A stretch of DNA of 64,000 nucleotides, taken from assembly GCF_030817355.1 (NCBI RefSeq), contig NZ_JAUSZH010000001.1, positions 6,262,501-6,326,500 of the forward strand. The letters are read 5' to 3'. The notes below the pieces were generated by a model. The model was not told the origin of the DNA. It saw only the letters and a list, made by a program, of their open reading frames with translations, and made no database searches. This document shows, one piece after another, positions 38,129 through 50,796 of the stretch (position 1 is its first letter; each line of letters begins with the position of its first letter). The DNA comes from Streptomyces sp. V1I1 (GTDB taxonomy: Bacteria; Actinomycetota; Actinomycetes; Streptomycetales; Streptomycetaceae). Position numbers and translations under genes: made by a program.

Positions 38129-39365
38129 GCCGGAATTGTCCACCCGGGGCGGTCAGTTCCGTGTGTGCGAGCAGCCCGGCGAGTTCGACGAGATCCGTCC
38201 CGGCGAGCCGCGGGAGCGCGCAGCCGGCCAGGATGCGGCACGCGTCGCGCCAGGTGGCGGGCACGGCATCGCCGCCGCCGAGCGCGCCGGTCAGGGCGCC
38301 GGCGAGGGCGGGTGCGGAGTCGGCGACGCGGGACAGACAGGCGGCCGCGGGCACGGCTTCGGCGACCCGGCCGCGGGCGGCGGTGGCGAGGGCGAGGGCG
38401 ACGGGGACGGTCTCGGCGGCGGCGATGCCGTAGCTGTAGACGTGGTCGACGATCTGGTGCTCGAGGAGGGGTACGAGTTCGAAGGCGCCGTGGGCGTCGC
38501 GGGCGAGCTTGACGGCGTGCTGGGCGTTGCGGCCGATTTCGGTGGCGTCGGGGAGTTCGGCGAGGGCGGCGTCGACGGCGTCGTCGACGGGCGCGCCGCC
38601 GAGCGCCGCGGCCACGGCCGCCGCCATGGCGCGGGCGCCGTGCACCCCGTCGCCGTCCTGGCTGTAACGCGCGTCGAACTCGGCGAGCGCGGCGGCGGCG
38701 GCCGGGTCGCCGGGGTGGACGACGGCGAGGACGGCGGCGCGTACGCAGGCGGCGTCGTCGAAGAAGTGCGGGTTGTCGTGGCCGGTGGCGGGCGGGCGGA
38801 GGCCCGTGGCGAGATTGCCGAGCCCGGCGCGTACGGAGATCCGGGCGCGGAGGGGGAGTACGGCGGACTCGACCTCGGGGGCGCGGTCGGCGGCCGCGGC
38901 GACCTCGCTGGCGAGGGAGTTCCAGGCGAGATCGACGGCGGCGCGCATCCGGCGGCCGGGCGCGAGCCCGGCGAAGAGATCACCGGCGGCGGTGAGCACG
39001 GTCTCGGCGGCGAAGGCGGCCCACTCGGCGTCGTCGGAAGGACCGAGGCGGAGGGGTTCGGGGGACTGGTTGAGGGCGATGGGGACGGGGAGCGTGGTGG
39101 TCGCGTTCTGCTCGGCGAAGTCGTCGAGCTCACGGGTGAGCCGCCGGGTCCACTCGGGCATCCGCGCGGCCCGATGCCGCGCGGACGGCCACCCGGCGGC
39201 GTCCCCCGCGGCGAGCCCGAGAAGAAGCCCTTCGATGGGACGGGACGGGGTGCGGCCGGAGCCCGCGGGCAGGCCCCAGGGCCCCTGGGAGGCGCTCGGC
39301 GGCGGGCCTGCCGGGGCAGGCTCGGCGGGTCCCGCGTCCTCGCGCCACCGCGGCTCGCACGTCAT
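38094..39365 (-). CDS. ADP-ribosylglycohydrolase family protein C, degenerate metal site
   Basis: A 423-residue paralogue. The fold is recognisable from PIEGLLLGLAAGDAAGWPSARH, but the metal motifs are weakened: the first reads LGPSDDAEWAAF (Thr replaced by Ser, last Thr by Ala) and the second reads LSRVADSAPALAGALTGAL where active members have GRDxD, so one Asp is Val. It may be a catalytically weak or regulatory partner of the other paralogues. It overlaps gene D by four bases (ATGA). A Pro-rich leader of about 40 residues precedes the domain. Confidence 0.8.
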   Translation of the reverse strand: MTCEPRWREDAGPAEPAPAGPPPSASQGPWGLPAGSGRTPSRPIEGLLLGLAAGDAAGWPSARHRAARMPEWTRRLTRELDDFAEQNATTTLPVPIALNQSPEPLRLGPSDDAEWAAFAAETVLTAAGDLFAGLAPGRRMRAAVDLAWNSLASEVAAAADRAPEVESAVLPLRARISVRAGLGNLATGLRPPATGHDNPHFFDDAACVRAAVLAVVHPGDPAAAAALAEFDARYSQDGDGVHGARAMAAAVAAALGGAPVDDAVDAALAELPDATEIGRNAQHAVKLARDAHGAFELVPLLEHQIVDHVYSYGIAAAETVPVALALATAARGRVAEAVPAAACLSRVADSAPALAGALTGALGGGDAVPATWRDACRILAGCALPRLAGTDLVELAGLLAHTELTAPGGQFRHDDDTRDAHTR

Positions 39366-40435
39366 GACGCCGCCTGCGGGTCGTCGTCCGGGGTGAGCAG
39401 TTCCGCGATGTCCAGGACGTGGTAGCCGGTCATCGACGGGAGGCAGCTGCCGCGGACCGGGCCGATGGCCGAGGACCATTCCGGGGGGATCGCCGTGGCC
39501 CCGGACATCGCCCCGGCCAGCGCGCCGGCGACCGCCGCCGTGGTGTCCGCGTCGCGGCCCATGTTGACCGCGGTGAGGACCGACGTTCGGAAGTCTCCGC
39601 GGGCCGCCGCGAACGCGCCGAACGCCAGGCCCACCGCCTCAGGGGCCAGGTCCGTCCACGGGTAGCCGCCGATCACCACCGCCGAGCGGACCGCCCGTTC
39701 CATCGCCAGGGTGTGCGCGTGGGTGCGCTGGGCCGCGACCACCGCGCGGCGCAGGGAGCGGGCCGTCCAGGAGTCCATCGGCACGACCGAGAGCGCCGCG
39801 CCGATCACCCCGGCCGGGCCCGCGCCCGCCATCGCCGCGGCGACGCCCGCCGCAACCGCCTGGCCGCCGTAGATGCCCTCGCCGTCGTGGCTGACGGTGC
39901 CGTCGATCGCGACCAGCCGCGCCGCCTCCGCCGGGTGGCCCGCCGCGAAGACGCCGAACGGCGCCGCGCGCATCGCCAGTCCGTCACTCCACGCGTGCCG
40001 GTGCTGGGCCGAGATCGGTGCGGCGAGCCCGCGCCGCAGGTTCTCCAGGGTGCCGCGTTCGCTGAACCCCGCTCCGCGGAACGGGCCTTCGTCCAGATCC
40101 GCGATCCAGTGGTGCCACGCCTTCTCGACATGTGCGACGGTCAGCGCCGAGCCGTGCCGCGCCAGCAGCAGGCCGGAGAAGATCGCGTACTCCGTGTCGT
40201 CCGTACCCGCCGGGTCCTCGCTCACGAATCCTTCGATACGACCCCACCGGCGGCGGATCTCCGACGGCCGCATGTTCTCGGCGGGGGCGCCGAGCGCATC
40301 GCCCACCGCGAGGCCGAGCAGTGCGCCACAGGCCCGGTCGCGGAGTACGGCGGCGGTCGTAACTGCGGCGGCCGTAACAGGGGCGGTGGGGGCGTCGGCC
40401 GCGGGATCAGCGGGATTGCATGCAATCAACTCCAT
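39362..40435 (-). CDS. ADP-ribosylglycohydrolase family protein D
   Basis: A 357-residue DraG/ARH-family hydrolase, first gene of the operon. The catalytic features are intact: ACGALLGLAVGDALGAPAENM (about 36-55), PAGTDDTEYAIFSGLLL with TDDT at 78-81, and NMGRDADTTAAVAGALAGAMSG near 291-310. ADGTV-like and GEGIYGGQAVAAGVAAA segments are as in the family. The ATG is preceded by AAAGGGG at a normal distance; a GTG eight codons upstream is possible. A perfect 14-bp palindrome overlaps codons 3-7. Confidence 0.9.
   Translation of the reverse strand: MELIACNPADPAADAPTAPVTAAAVTTAAVLRDRACGALLGLAVGDALGAPAENMRPSEIRRRWGRIEGFVSEDPAGTDDTEYAIFSGLLLARHGSALTVAHVEKAWHHWIADLDEGPFRGAGFSERGTLENLRRGLAAPISAQHRHAWSDGLAMRAAPFGVFAAGHPAEAARLVAIDGTVSHDGEGIYGGQAVAAGVAAAMAGAGPAGVIGAALSVVPMDSWTARSLRRAVVAAQRTHAHTLAMERAVRSAVVIGGYPWTDLAPEAVGLAFGAFAAARGDFRTSVLTAVNMGRDADTTAAVAGALAGAMSGATAIPPEWSSAIGPVRGSCLPSMTGYHVLDIAELLTPDDDPQAAS
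40414..40427. promoter_or_regulatory. Perfect 14-bp palindrome at the start of the glycohydrolase operon
   Basis: GATTGCATGCAATC, perfectly symmetric and AT-rich in GC-rich surroundings, eight bases inside the first gene. It encodes part of LIACN. LacI- and GntR-type regulators bind such sequences, so it is a candidate operator for the whole operon. It could also be chance. Confidence 0.4.
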
Positions 40436-40643
40436 GGGGCGGGCCCCTTTCGCGCGCACCGAGCCTGTTCCTGCATCTGTGCCACATGCGGCGCGCGACG
40501 AGTCTGAGAAACGTGTCTGTCACCCGCCTGACTACAGGTAAGTACGGCCTGCCTTGCTGGCGGGCCCCTTACATGGTGCGTATTTTCGAGGGTGTTGAGG
40601 GGGGAGCGGGACCACGGGCCCGCTGCCGGAGAAGGGGAGAACT

Positions 40644-41372
40644 GTGTCCATCATCGAAACCGAGGCGACGCTCCACGCAGCGCACCGCGACAACCACACC
40701 CACCGTGATGTCAACGGCGGCTGGCTGCGCCCCGCGGTATTCGGCGCGATGGACGGACTGGTCTCCAACCTCGCCCTGATGACCGGTGTCGCGGGCGGCG
40801 CCGTGTCCCAGCAGACCATCATCATCACGGGGCTCGCCGGACTCGCCGCGGGCGCCTTCTCTATGGCGGCCGGCGAGTACACCTCGGTGGCCTCCCAGCG
40901 GGAGCTCGTCGAGGCCGAACTGGACGTGGAGCGGCGGGAGTTGCGTAAGCACCCGGTCGACGAGATGGAGGAGCTCGCCGCGCTGTACGTGGCCCGCGGC
41001 GTCGAGCCCGCGCTGGCCCGTGAAGTTGCGATGCAGCTCTCCAGGGACCCCGAGCAGGCGCTGGAGATCCACGCCCGCGAGGAGCTCGGCATCGACCCGG
41101 ACGACCTGCCGTCGCCGACCGTCGCCGCCGTCTCGTCCTTCGGCTCGTTCGCGCTGGGCGCGCTGCTGCCCGTACTGCCGTATCTCCTCGGCGCGAGCTC
41201 CCTGTGGCCCGCGGTGCTGCTCGCTCTGGTCGGGCTCTTCGCCTGCGGTGCGCTCGTGGCCCGGGTGACCGTGCGCAGCTGGTGGTACAGCGGACTGCGC
41301 CAGCTGGTCCTCGGCGGCACGGCGGCGGCCGTCACCTACGGGCTCGGGGCGCTGTTCGGCGCGGCTCTCTGA
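40644..41372 (+). CDS. VIT1/CCC1 family iron/manganese transporter-like protein
   Basis: A 242-residue membrane protein. It begins with a His-rich cytoplasmic head (HAAHRDNHTHRDVNGGWLRP), then the family motif FGAMDGLVSNLALMTGVAGG, GLAGLAAGAFSMAAGEYTSVASQRE, a cytoplasmic acidic metal-binding helix region (EAELDVERRELRKHPVDEMEEL), and three C-terminal spans (FALGALLPVLPYLL, VLLALVGLFACGALVA, LVLGGTAAAVTYGLGALFG). Members move Fe2+ or Mn2+ out of the cytoplasm. GTG start with GGAGAAGGGGA upstream. Divergent from the glycohydrolase operon. Confidence 0.92.
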   Translation: MSIIETEATLHAAHRDNHTHRDVNGGWLRPAVFGAMDGLVSNLALMTGVAGGAVSQQTIIITGLAGLAAGAFSMAAGEYTSVASQRELVEAELDVERRELRKHPVDEMEELAALYVARGVEPALAREVAMQLSRDPEQALEIHAREELGIDPDDLPSPTVAAVSSFGSFALGALLPVLPYLLGASSLWPAVLLALVGLFACGALVARVTVRSWWYSGLRQLVLGGTAAAVTYGLGALFGAAL

Positions 41373-41466
41373 CCCGCGGCCCTTGCGGTCCGGGCCGGTC
41401 GCCCCCGAAGGTTGTGACGTACGCCCTCTCTGAGAAAACCGCCTCAGGTGAGACACTATGCATGGA

Positions 41467-41480
41467 GCTACATATGTAGC
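41467..41480. promoter_or_regulatory. 14-bp palindrome in the gltB upstream region
   Basis: GCTACATATGTAGC, perfectly symmetric. It lies in the 370-base gap between the transporter gene and gltB, which holds no gene I would defend. A candidate operator, or the loop of a structured leader; regulator unknown. Confidence 0.4.
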
Positions 41481-41663
41481 CGTTACTCCGCGGTTTCGAG
41501 TCCTTAACCACCGGGCATGAGCCGTAGACGCTGTGGGCAATGGAGCCTGATCTGCGATGGGCCGGCGGATATCGATCTGTCCGACTGTGACCCGCCTTCA
41601 CCGCTTTGTGCGGTGTCCGCATGCTGGAACGAGCTATCCGCTTTCCGAGAAGCACTCCATCAT

Positions 41664-41679
41664 GTAACCTGCACGAAAT
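41664..41679 (+). promoter_or_regulatory. GlnR-like box upstream of gltB
   Basis: GTAAC, six bases, then GAAAT. This matches the Streptomyces GlnR half-site gTnAC-n6-GaAAc at all but the last position and sits about 65 bases before the gltB start. Control of glutamate synthase by the nitrogen regulator would make sense. A second half-site in the usual phasing is not obvious, so the call is tentative. Confidence 0.4.
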
Positions 41680-41742
41680 TTCGCGGAGGGCCAACGTCGT
41701 CCCTCGGCAGTTGCATATGCCACGACGACGACGGGAGTGCCG

Positions 41743-46321
<4,579 letters not shown>

Positions 46322-46329
<8 letters not shown>

Positions 46330-47782
46330 CCCCAAGGGCTTCCTGACCACCGGCCGCGAGGTCGCCAAGTCCCGCCCCGTCGCGGAGCGCGTGAAGGACT
46401 GGAACGAGGTCTACGTTCCCGGCTCGCTGCTGCCGATCATCAGCAAGCAGGCCGGCCGCTGCATGGACTGCGGCATTCCGTTCTGCCACAACGGCTGTCC
46501 GCTGGGGAACCTCATCCCCGAGTGGAACGACTACGCCTACCGCGAGGACTGGGCGGCCGCGAGCGAGCGGCTGCACGCGACCAACAACTTCCCGGAGTTC
46601 ACCGGCCGTCTGTGCCCCGCTCCGTGCGAGTCGGCCTGCGTCCTCGGCATCAACCAGCCGGCCGTCACCATCAAGAACGTCGAAGTCTCGATCATCGACA
46701 AGGCCTGGGACAGCAATGACGTACGGCCCCAGGCGCCGGAGCGGCTTTCCGGCAAGACGGTGGCGGTCATCGGCTCGGGCCCGGCGGGTCTGGCCGCGGC
46801 GCAGCAGCTGACGCGGGCGGGTCACACGGTCGTGGTGTACGAGCGCGCGGACCGCATCGGCGGGCTGCTGCGGTACGGCATCCCCGAGTTCAAGATGGAG
46901 AAGGTGCACATCAACCGCCGTATCGAGCAGATGCGCGCGGAGGGCACCAAGTTCCGTACCGAGGTGGAGATCGGCCGTGACATCGACGCGGCGAAGCTGC
47001 GCCGGCGCTATGACGCGGTGGTCATCGCGGCGGGCGCGACCGTCTCCCGCGACCTGCCGGTCCCCGGCCGTGAGCTGAACGGCATCCACTTCGCGATGGA
47101 GTACCTGCCGCTCTCCAACAAGGTGCAGGAGGGTGACTTCGTCGCTCCCCCGATCACCGCTGAGGGCAAGCACGTCGTCGTCATCGGCGGCGGCGACACC
47201 GGCGCGGACTGCGTGGGCACGGCCCACCGCCAGGGGGCGGCCTCCGTCACCCAGCTGGAGATCATGCCGCGTCCCGGCGAGGAGCGGCCGTCGGGCCAGC
47301 CGTGGCCGACGTTCCCCATGCTCTACAAGGTCACCTCGGCGCACGAGGAGGGCGGCGAGCGGGTCTACTCCGTCTCGACGACGCACTTCGAGGGCGACGA
47401 CGAGGGGAACGTGCAGTTCCTGCACCTGGTCGAGGTGGAGTTCGTCGACGGCAAGCTCACCCAGAAGCCGGGCACGGAGCGCAAGCTGCCCGCGCAGCTG
47501 GTCACCCTCGCGATGGGCTTCACCGGCACGGACCAGGAGAACGGTCTGGTCCAGCAGTTCGGCCTGGAGCTGGACGAGCGGGGCAACGTTGCGCGGGACG
47601 CGGACTTCGCGACGAACGTCGACGGCGTGTACGTCGCGGGTGACGCGGGCCGTGGTCAGTCGCTGATCGTGTGGGCGATCGCCGAGGGCCGCTCGGCGGC
47701 GCGCGGTGTGGACCGCTACCTGACGGGGGCGAGCGAACTGCCGGCTCCGATCCGCCCGACGGACCGTGCGCTGACGGTCTGA
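46322..47782 (+). CDS. gltD: Glutamate synthase small subunit
   Basis: The GOGAT beta subunit, 486 residues, passing electrons from NADPH through FAD and 4Fe-4S clusters to GltB. The N-terminal cluster ligands are in [23 protein letters not shown] and [15 protein letters not shown] binds at [19 protein letters not shown] at [15 protein letters not shown], and the C-terminal [20 protein letters not shown] is the FAD tail motif. It starts inside the gltB coding sequence and is followed by a hairpin. Confidence 0.97.
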
Positions 47783-47858
47783 GTTCCACCTCCAATAGAC
47801 GTCCCGTACAACGACGTACGGGCTGGTAGAACCGGGGCTCACCCCCCGGACCCTGTAA

Positions 47859-47903
47859 CGCGGCGCCTGCCCCTGTCCCCGACCGGACTGGGCAGGCGCC
47901 GCG
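47859..47903 (+). terminator. Terminator after gltBD
   Basis: CGCGGCGCCTGCCC and GGGCAGGCGCCGCG form a perfect 14-bp stem around a 17-base loop, 77 bases after the gltD stop. A smaller hairpin, CCCGTAC/GTACGGG, precedes it at about 47806. Confidence 0.8.
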
Positions 47904-47967
47904 GTGCGTTCTGGACGTAGTCTCGTCTCCCCTGTCTTCCCGTCATATGGAACGAACGGAGCCCCGC

Positions 47968-48687
47968 ATGGCGGCCATCAGTCTCCGCAAGATCGAGGAG
48001 ACCGCTCCCGCGCTGGTCAGCCTCTACAAGAGCGCCGGTGTTTCCCTGGACAAGCACCGGCTGAGCGGGGAGCGCGCGGCCGTCTATCTGGTGCTCGACT
48101 ACTCCGGCTCCATGAAGGACTACTACAAGGACGGCAGCGTCCAGGCCCTGGCCGACCGGGTGCTCGGTCTGTCGGCACACCTCGACGACGACGGATCCGT
48201 GCCCGTCGTCTTCTTCTCCACGGACATCGACGCGGTCACGGACATCGCCCTGGAGAACCACCGCGGCCGGGTCGACGAGATCGTGGCGGGCCTCGGGCAC
48301 ATGGGCAAGACCAGCTACCACCTGGCCATGGACGCGGTCATCGACCACTACATCGACAGCGGCTCGACCGCGCCCGCGCTGGTCGTCTTCCAGACGGACG
48401 GCGGCCCGATCAGCAAGCACGCGGCGGAACGCTATCTGTGCAAGGCCGCGAAGCTGCCGCTGTTCTGGCAGTTCATCGGCTTCGGCAACAAGCGCAGCTC
48501 GCAGTTCGACTTCCTGCACAAGCTCGACGAACTCGCCGTGCCCGCCAAACGCGCCGTCGACAACGCGGGCTTCTTCCACGCCGGACTCGACCCGCGGCAG
48601 GTCCCGGACATGGAGCTCTACGACCGGTTGGTCGCCGAGTTCCCCAGCTGGCTGGCGGCGGCCCGTGCGCAAGGCATCGTGCGATGA
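47968..48687 (+). CDS. VWA-domain protein (TerY/TerF-like)
   Basis: A 239-residue protein made largely of a von Willebrand factor A domain. The metal-ion-dependent adhesion site is in VYLVLDYSGSMKDYY (DxSGS), with GKTSYHLAMDAVIDHY as the second element and VVFQTDGGP as the third. Related stand-alone VWA proteins occur with tellurite-resistance (Ter) genes, but no other ter gene is nearby. ACGGAG six bases upstream supports this ATG over one seven codons earlier. It overlaps the HutD-like gene. Confidence 0.85.
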   Translation: MAAISLRKIEETAPALVSLYKSAGVSLDKHRLSGERAAVYLVLDYSGSMKDYYKDGSVQALADRVLGLSAHLDDDGSVPVVFFSTDIDAVTDIALENHRGRVDEIVAGLGHMGKTSYHLAMDAVIDHYIDSGSTAPALVVFQTDGGPISKHAAERYLCKAAKLPLFWQFIGFGNKRSSQFDFLHKLDELAVPAKRAVDNAGFFHAGLDPRQVPDMELYDRLVAEFPSWLAAARAQGIVR

Positions 48688-49244
48688 CGGTACGGGTGTT
48701 CAGGGCAGCCGACCGGGCGGCCGTGCCGTGGAAGAACGGCGGCGGCGTCACCCGCGAGATCGCCGTCTCGCCCGAGGGGGCCGGGATGGACGCCTTCGAC
48801 TGGCGGATCAGCCTCGCGGACGTCGGCGCGGAGGGACCGTTCTCCGCGTTCTCCGGGATCGACCGGACGCTGACCGTGGTCGAGGGTGCCGGGATGGACC
48901 TCATGGTCGGCGGGCAGCGCACACTGGCCGATGAGCGGTACCGGCCCTACGACTTCCCCGGTGATGTGGAGACCGACGGACGCCTCCTCGGCGGGCCCGT
49001 CGTCAACTTCAACGTCATGCACCGCAGGGGCCGTACGGCCTGCCTGACCTCGGTGGTGCGCGGCGGACTGCGGGTAGTGGTGGAGCCCGGCTCGACGGTC
49101 GTGATCGTCGCGGTGGACGGGCCCACGGTCCTGGAGGATGCGCGCGTGACGCTCGGGCAGTACGACGCGGCGGTGCTGGACGACTCGCCCGGCTCGCTGC
49201 GTACGGAGGGGCACGCGGCGGTCGTCACGCTGCGGACCCGGTGA
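48684..49244 (+). CDS. HutD-family cupin-like protein
   Basis: A 186-residue bicupin-fold protein of the HutD/Ves family. The signature is VPWKNGGGVTREIAV at residues 14-28, followed by FDWRISLADVGAEGPFSAF and FPGDVETDGRLLGGPVVNFNVMHRR. HutD is linked to histidine utilisation in some bacteria, with a proposed formylglutamate-sensing or governor role; no hut gene is nearby here. It is translationally coupled to the VWA gene (ATGA). Confidence 0.88.
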   Translation: MTVRVFRAADRAAVPWKNGGGVTREIAVSPEGAGMDAFDWRISLADVGAEGPFSAFSGIDRTLTVVEGAGMDLMVGGQRTLADERYRPYDFPGDVETDGRLLGGPVVNFNVMHRRGRTACLTSVVRGGLRVVVEPGSTVVIVAVDGPTVLEDARVTLGQYDAAVLDDSPGSLRTEGHAAVVTLRTR

Positions 49245-49325
49245 GCGGGGGCGGGGCCGTGGGCGGGGGCCATGGGCGGGTTAATCCTGACAGGAGATGT
49301 CCTGCTTTCCCGGTTTCATGGCTCC

Positions 49326-49799
49326 ATGACATCGAATTCATGGGCAGACTTCCGGGCGGCGGAGCCGGGCTTCGCGGAGACCGTGCAGAAGCGATTCGAG
49401 CAGTACAAGCACCATGTGCTGGCCACGCTGCGCAAGGACGGTTCGCCGCGGGTGACGGGTCTTGAGGTGACGTTCCGCTCCGGTGAGTTGTGGCTCGGCA
49501 TGATGCCGGGCTCCCGTAAGGCGCAGGACCTGAAGCGCGATCCGCGCTTCGCCCTCCAGGCGAACCCCGGCGCCGACGACTCCATGGGCGGCGGTGACGT
49601 CCGGATCGCCGGGCGCGCGGTGGAGGTCACCGATCCTGGGGAGAAGGCCCGGTTCGTGGCGGAAGTCAAGCCACCGGAGCCGTTCCATCTCTTCCGCGTC
49701 GAGCTGGGCGAGGTGGTTCAGACGTACGTCGACGGCGAGGAACTGGTCGTACGGACCTGGCAGCCGGGCGCGGCGGTCCGCACGCAGCGGCGCCGCTGA
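49326..49799 (+). CDS. Pyridoxamine 5'-phosphate oxidase-fold flavoprotein
   Basis: A 157-residue split-barrel protein of the PPOX class, likely to bind FMN or F420. HHVLATLRKDGSPRVTGLEVTF is the typical first strand-turn-strand, LWLGMMPGSRKAQDLKRDPRFALQ the second motif, and GDVRIAGRAVEVTD the third. The reaction cannot be told from sequence. It converges on the acyl-CoA dehydrogenase gene with almost no gap. Confidence 0.85.
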   Translation: MTSNSWADFRAAEPGFAETVQKRFEQYKHHVLATLRKDGSPRVTGLEVTFRSGELWLGMMPGSRKAQDLKRDPRFALQANPGADDSMGGGDVRIAGRAVEVTDPGEKARFVAEVKPPEPFHLFRVELGEVVQTYVDGEELVVRTWQPGAAVRTQRRR

Positions 49800-49800
49800 G

Positions 49801-50796
49801 TCATACGCCCAGCACCCGCGCCCGGCACTGGCCGGGGGTGCCCCAGGCGTCGCGCAGCGGACGCGCCTTGCGCAGCCAGAGCGAGAGGTCGAGCTCGTCG
49901 GTGTAGCCCACCGCTCCATGGAGCTGGAGCGCGGTGCGGGCCGCGGCGTACGCGGCCTCGCCCGCGGTCACCTTGGCCGCGGCGATATCGGCGGGGGCCA
50001 TCGACAGGGCTGCCCCGTAGAGCAGCGGCCGGGCGAACTCGAGCCCGATGAGGGTGTCCGCCAGCCGGTGCTTGACCGCCTGGAAGGAGCCGATGGCGGT
50101 CCCGAACTGGGTGCGCTGTTTGACGTACGCAACGGTCCGGTCGAGGAGAGCGAGCCCGACGCCGAGGGCTTGCGCGGCGGTGACGAGACGCGCGACGTCC
50201 GCGGCATACGCGGCGGCGGCGTCCACGTGCGGCCCGGCGGCCAGCACCTCGCCTCCGCCGGTGGGCACGGACAGCCGCCGCGCGGGGTCGGCGGACGCCT
50301 GCGCCACGCCGTGCCCGGCCGCGATACGCAGCTCGGCGACCGGAGCAGCCGCGGCCGACACCACCAGCGTCACCGTCGCCGCGTCCGCGTCCAGCGCGTA
50401 CGGTCCGCCGTCTGTCATCGCGAGCGTCGCCGTCGAGTCGCCCGACGCGAGACCCGGCAGCAGCCGCTTGGCGGAGGACGCGTCGCCCAGCTCGGCCAGC
50501 CGCGACAGCAGCGCCGCCGCGGCCACTGTTTCCACCAGCGGGCCCGGCACCGCGTGGCGGCCCAACTCCGTGAAGGCCACCGTCAGTTCGACCGGGAGCG
50601 GGCCCACTCCCTCGTACGGCTCCGGGATCGCGAGCGCGAAGACTCCCGCCTCGGCCAGGCGTGACCACAGCGCCCGGCCAGGGGCGTGGTTCCCGGTGGA
50701 CCAGGCGCGGGCGGTCGACGGTGTGTACGACGCCGTCAGCAGCGCGTCCAGCGAGCGGGCGAACGCCGCCTGTTCGTCGTCAAGCAGAAAACGCAT
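49801..50796 (-). CDS. Acyl-CoA dehydrogenase, small subunit type
   Basis: A 331-residue acyl-CoA dehydrogenase-like protein, short and diverged in its N-terminal half. The C-terminal helical domain is clear: ALLDRTVAYVKQRTQFGTAIGSFQAVKHRLAD and TALQLHGAVGYTDELDLSLWLRKARPL. No canonical catalytic Glu is seen. Such subunits pair with a full-length partner to form the alpha2beta2 dehydrogenases used in steroid catabolism (ChsE-type FadE pairs). It starts inside the stop of the larger dehydrogenase gene upstream, which supports a heteromer. Confidence 0.87.
   Translation of the reverse strand: MRFLLDDEQAAFARSLDALLTASYTPSTARAWSTGNHAPGRALWSRLAEAGVFALAIPEPYEGVGPLPVELTVAFTELGRHAVPGPLVETVAAAALLSRLAELGDASSAKRLLPGLASGDSTATLAMTDGGPYALDADAATVTLVVSAAAAPVAELRIAAGHGVAQASADPARRLSVPTGGGEVLAAGPHVDAAAAYAADVARLVTAAQALGVGLALLDRTVAYVKQRTQFGTAIGSFQAVKHRLADTLIGLEFARPLLYGAALSMAPADIAAAKVTAGEAAYAAARTALQLHGAVGYTDELDLSLWLRKARPLRDAWGTPGQCRARVLGV

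Noticed and set aside
32607..40435. Nitrogenase-regulating DraG or a DarTG/NAD-dependent defence system
   Set aside because: No DraT, DarT or other ADP-ribosyltransferase and no toxin gene is present. Linkage is to ribokinase and CoA-ester enzymes, which suggests metabolism.
40436..40643. Iron-regulator (DmdR/IdeR) box before the VIT1/CCC1 gene
   Set aside because: I looked for a TTAGGTTAGGCTAACCTAA-like palindrome and found no acceptable match in the 208-base divergent region.
41373..41742. Protein-coding frames in the gap before gltB
   Set aside because: Several short frames are open (for example from 41517), but none has a convincing ribosome binding site or domain, and the composition is less biased than in neighbouring genes. 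I treat the region as regulatory.
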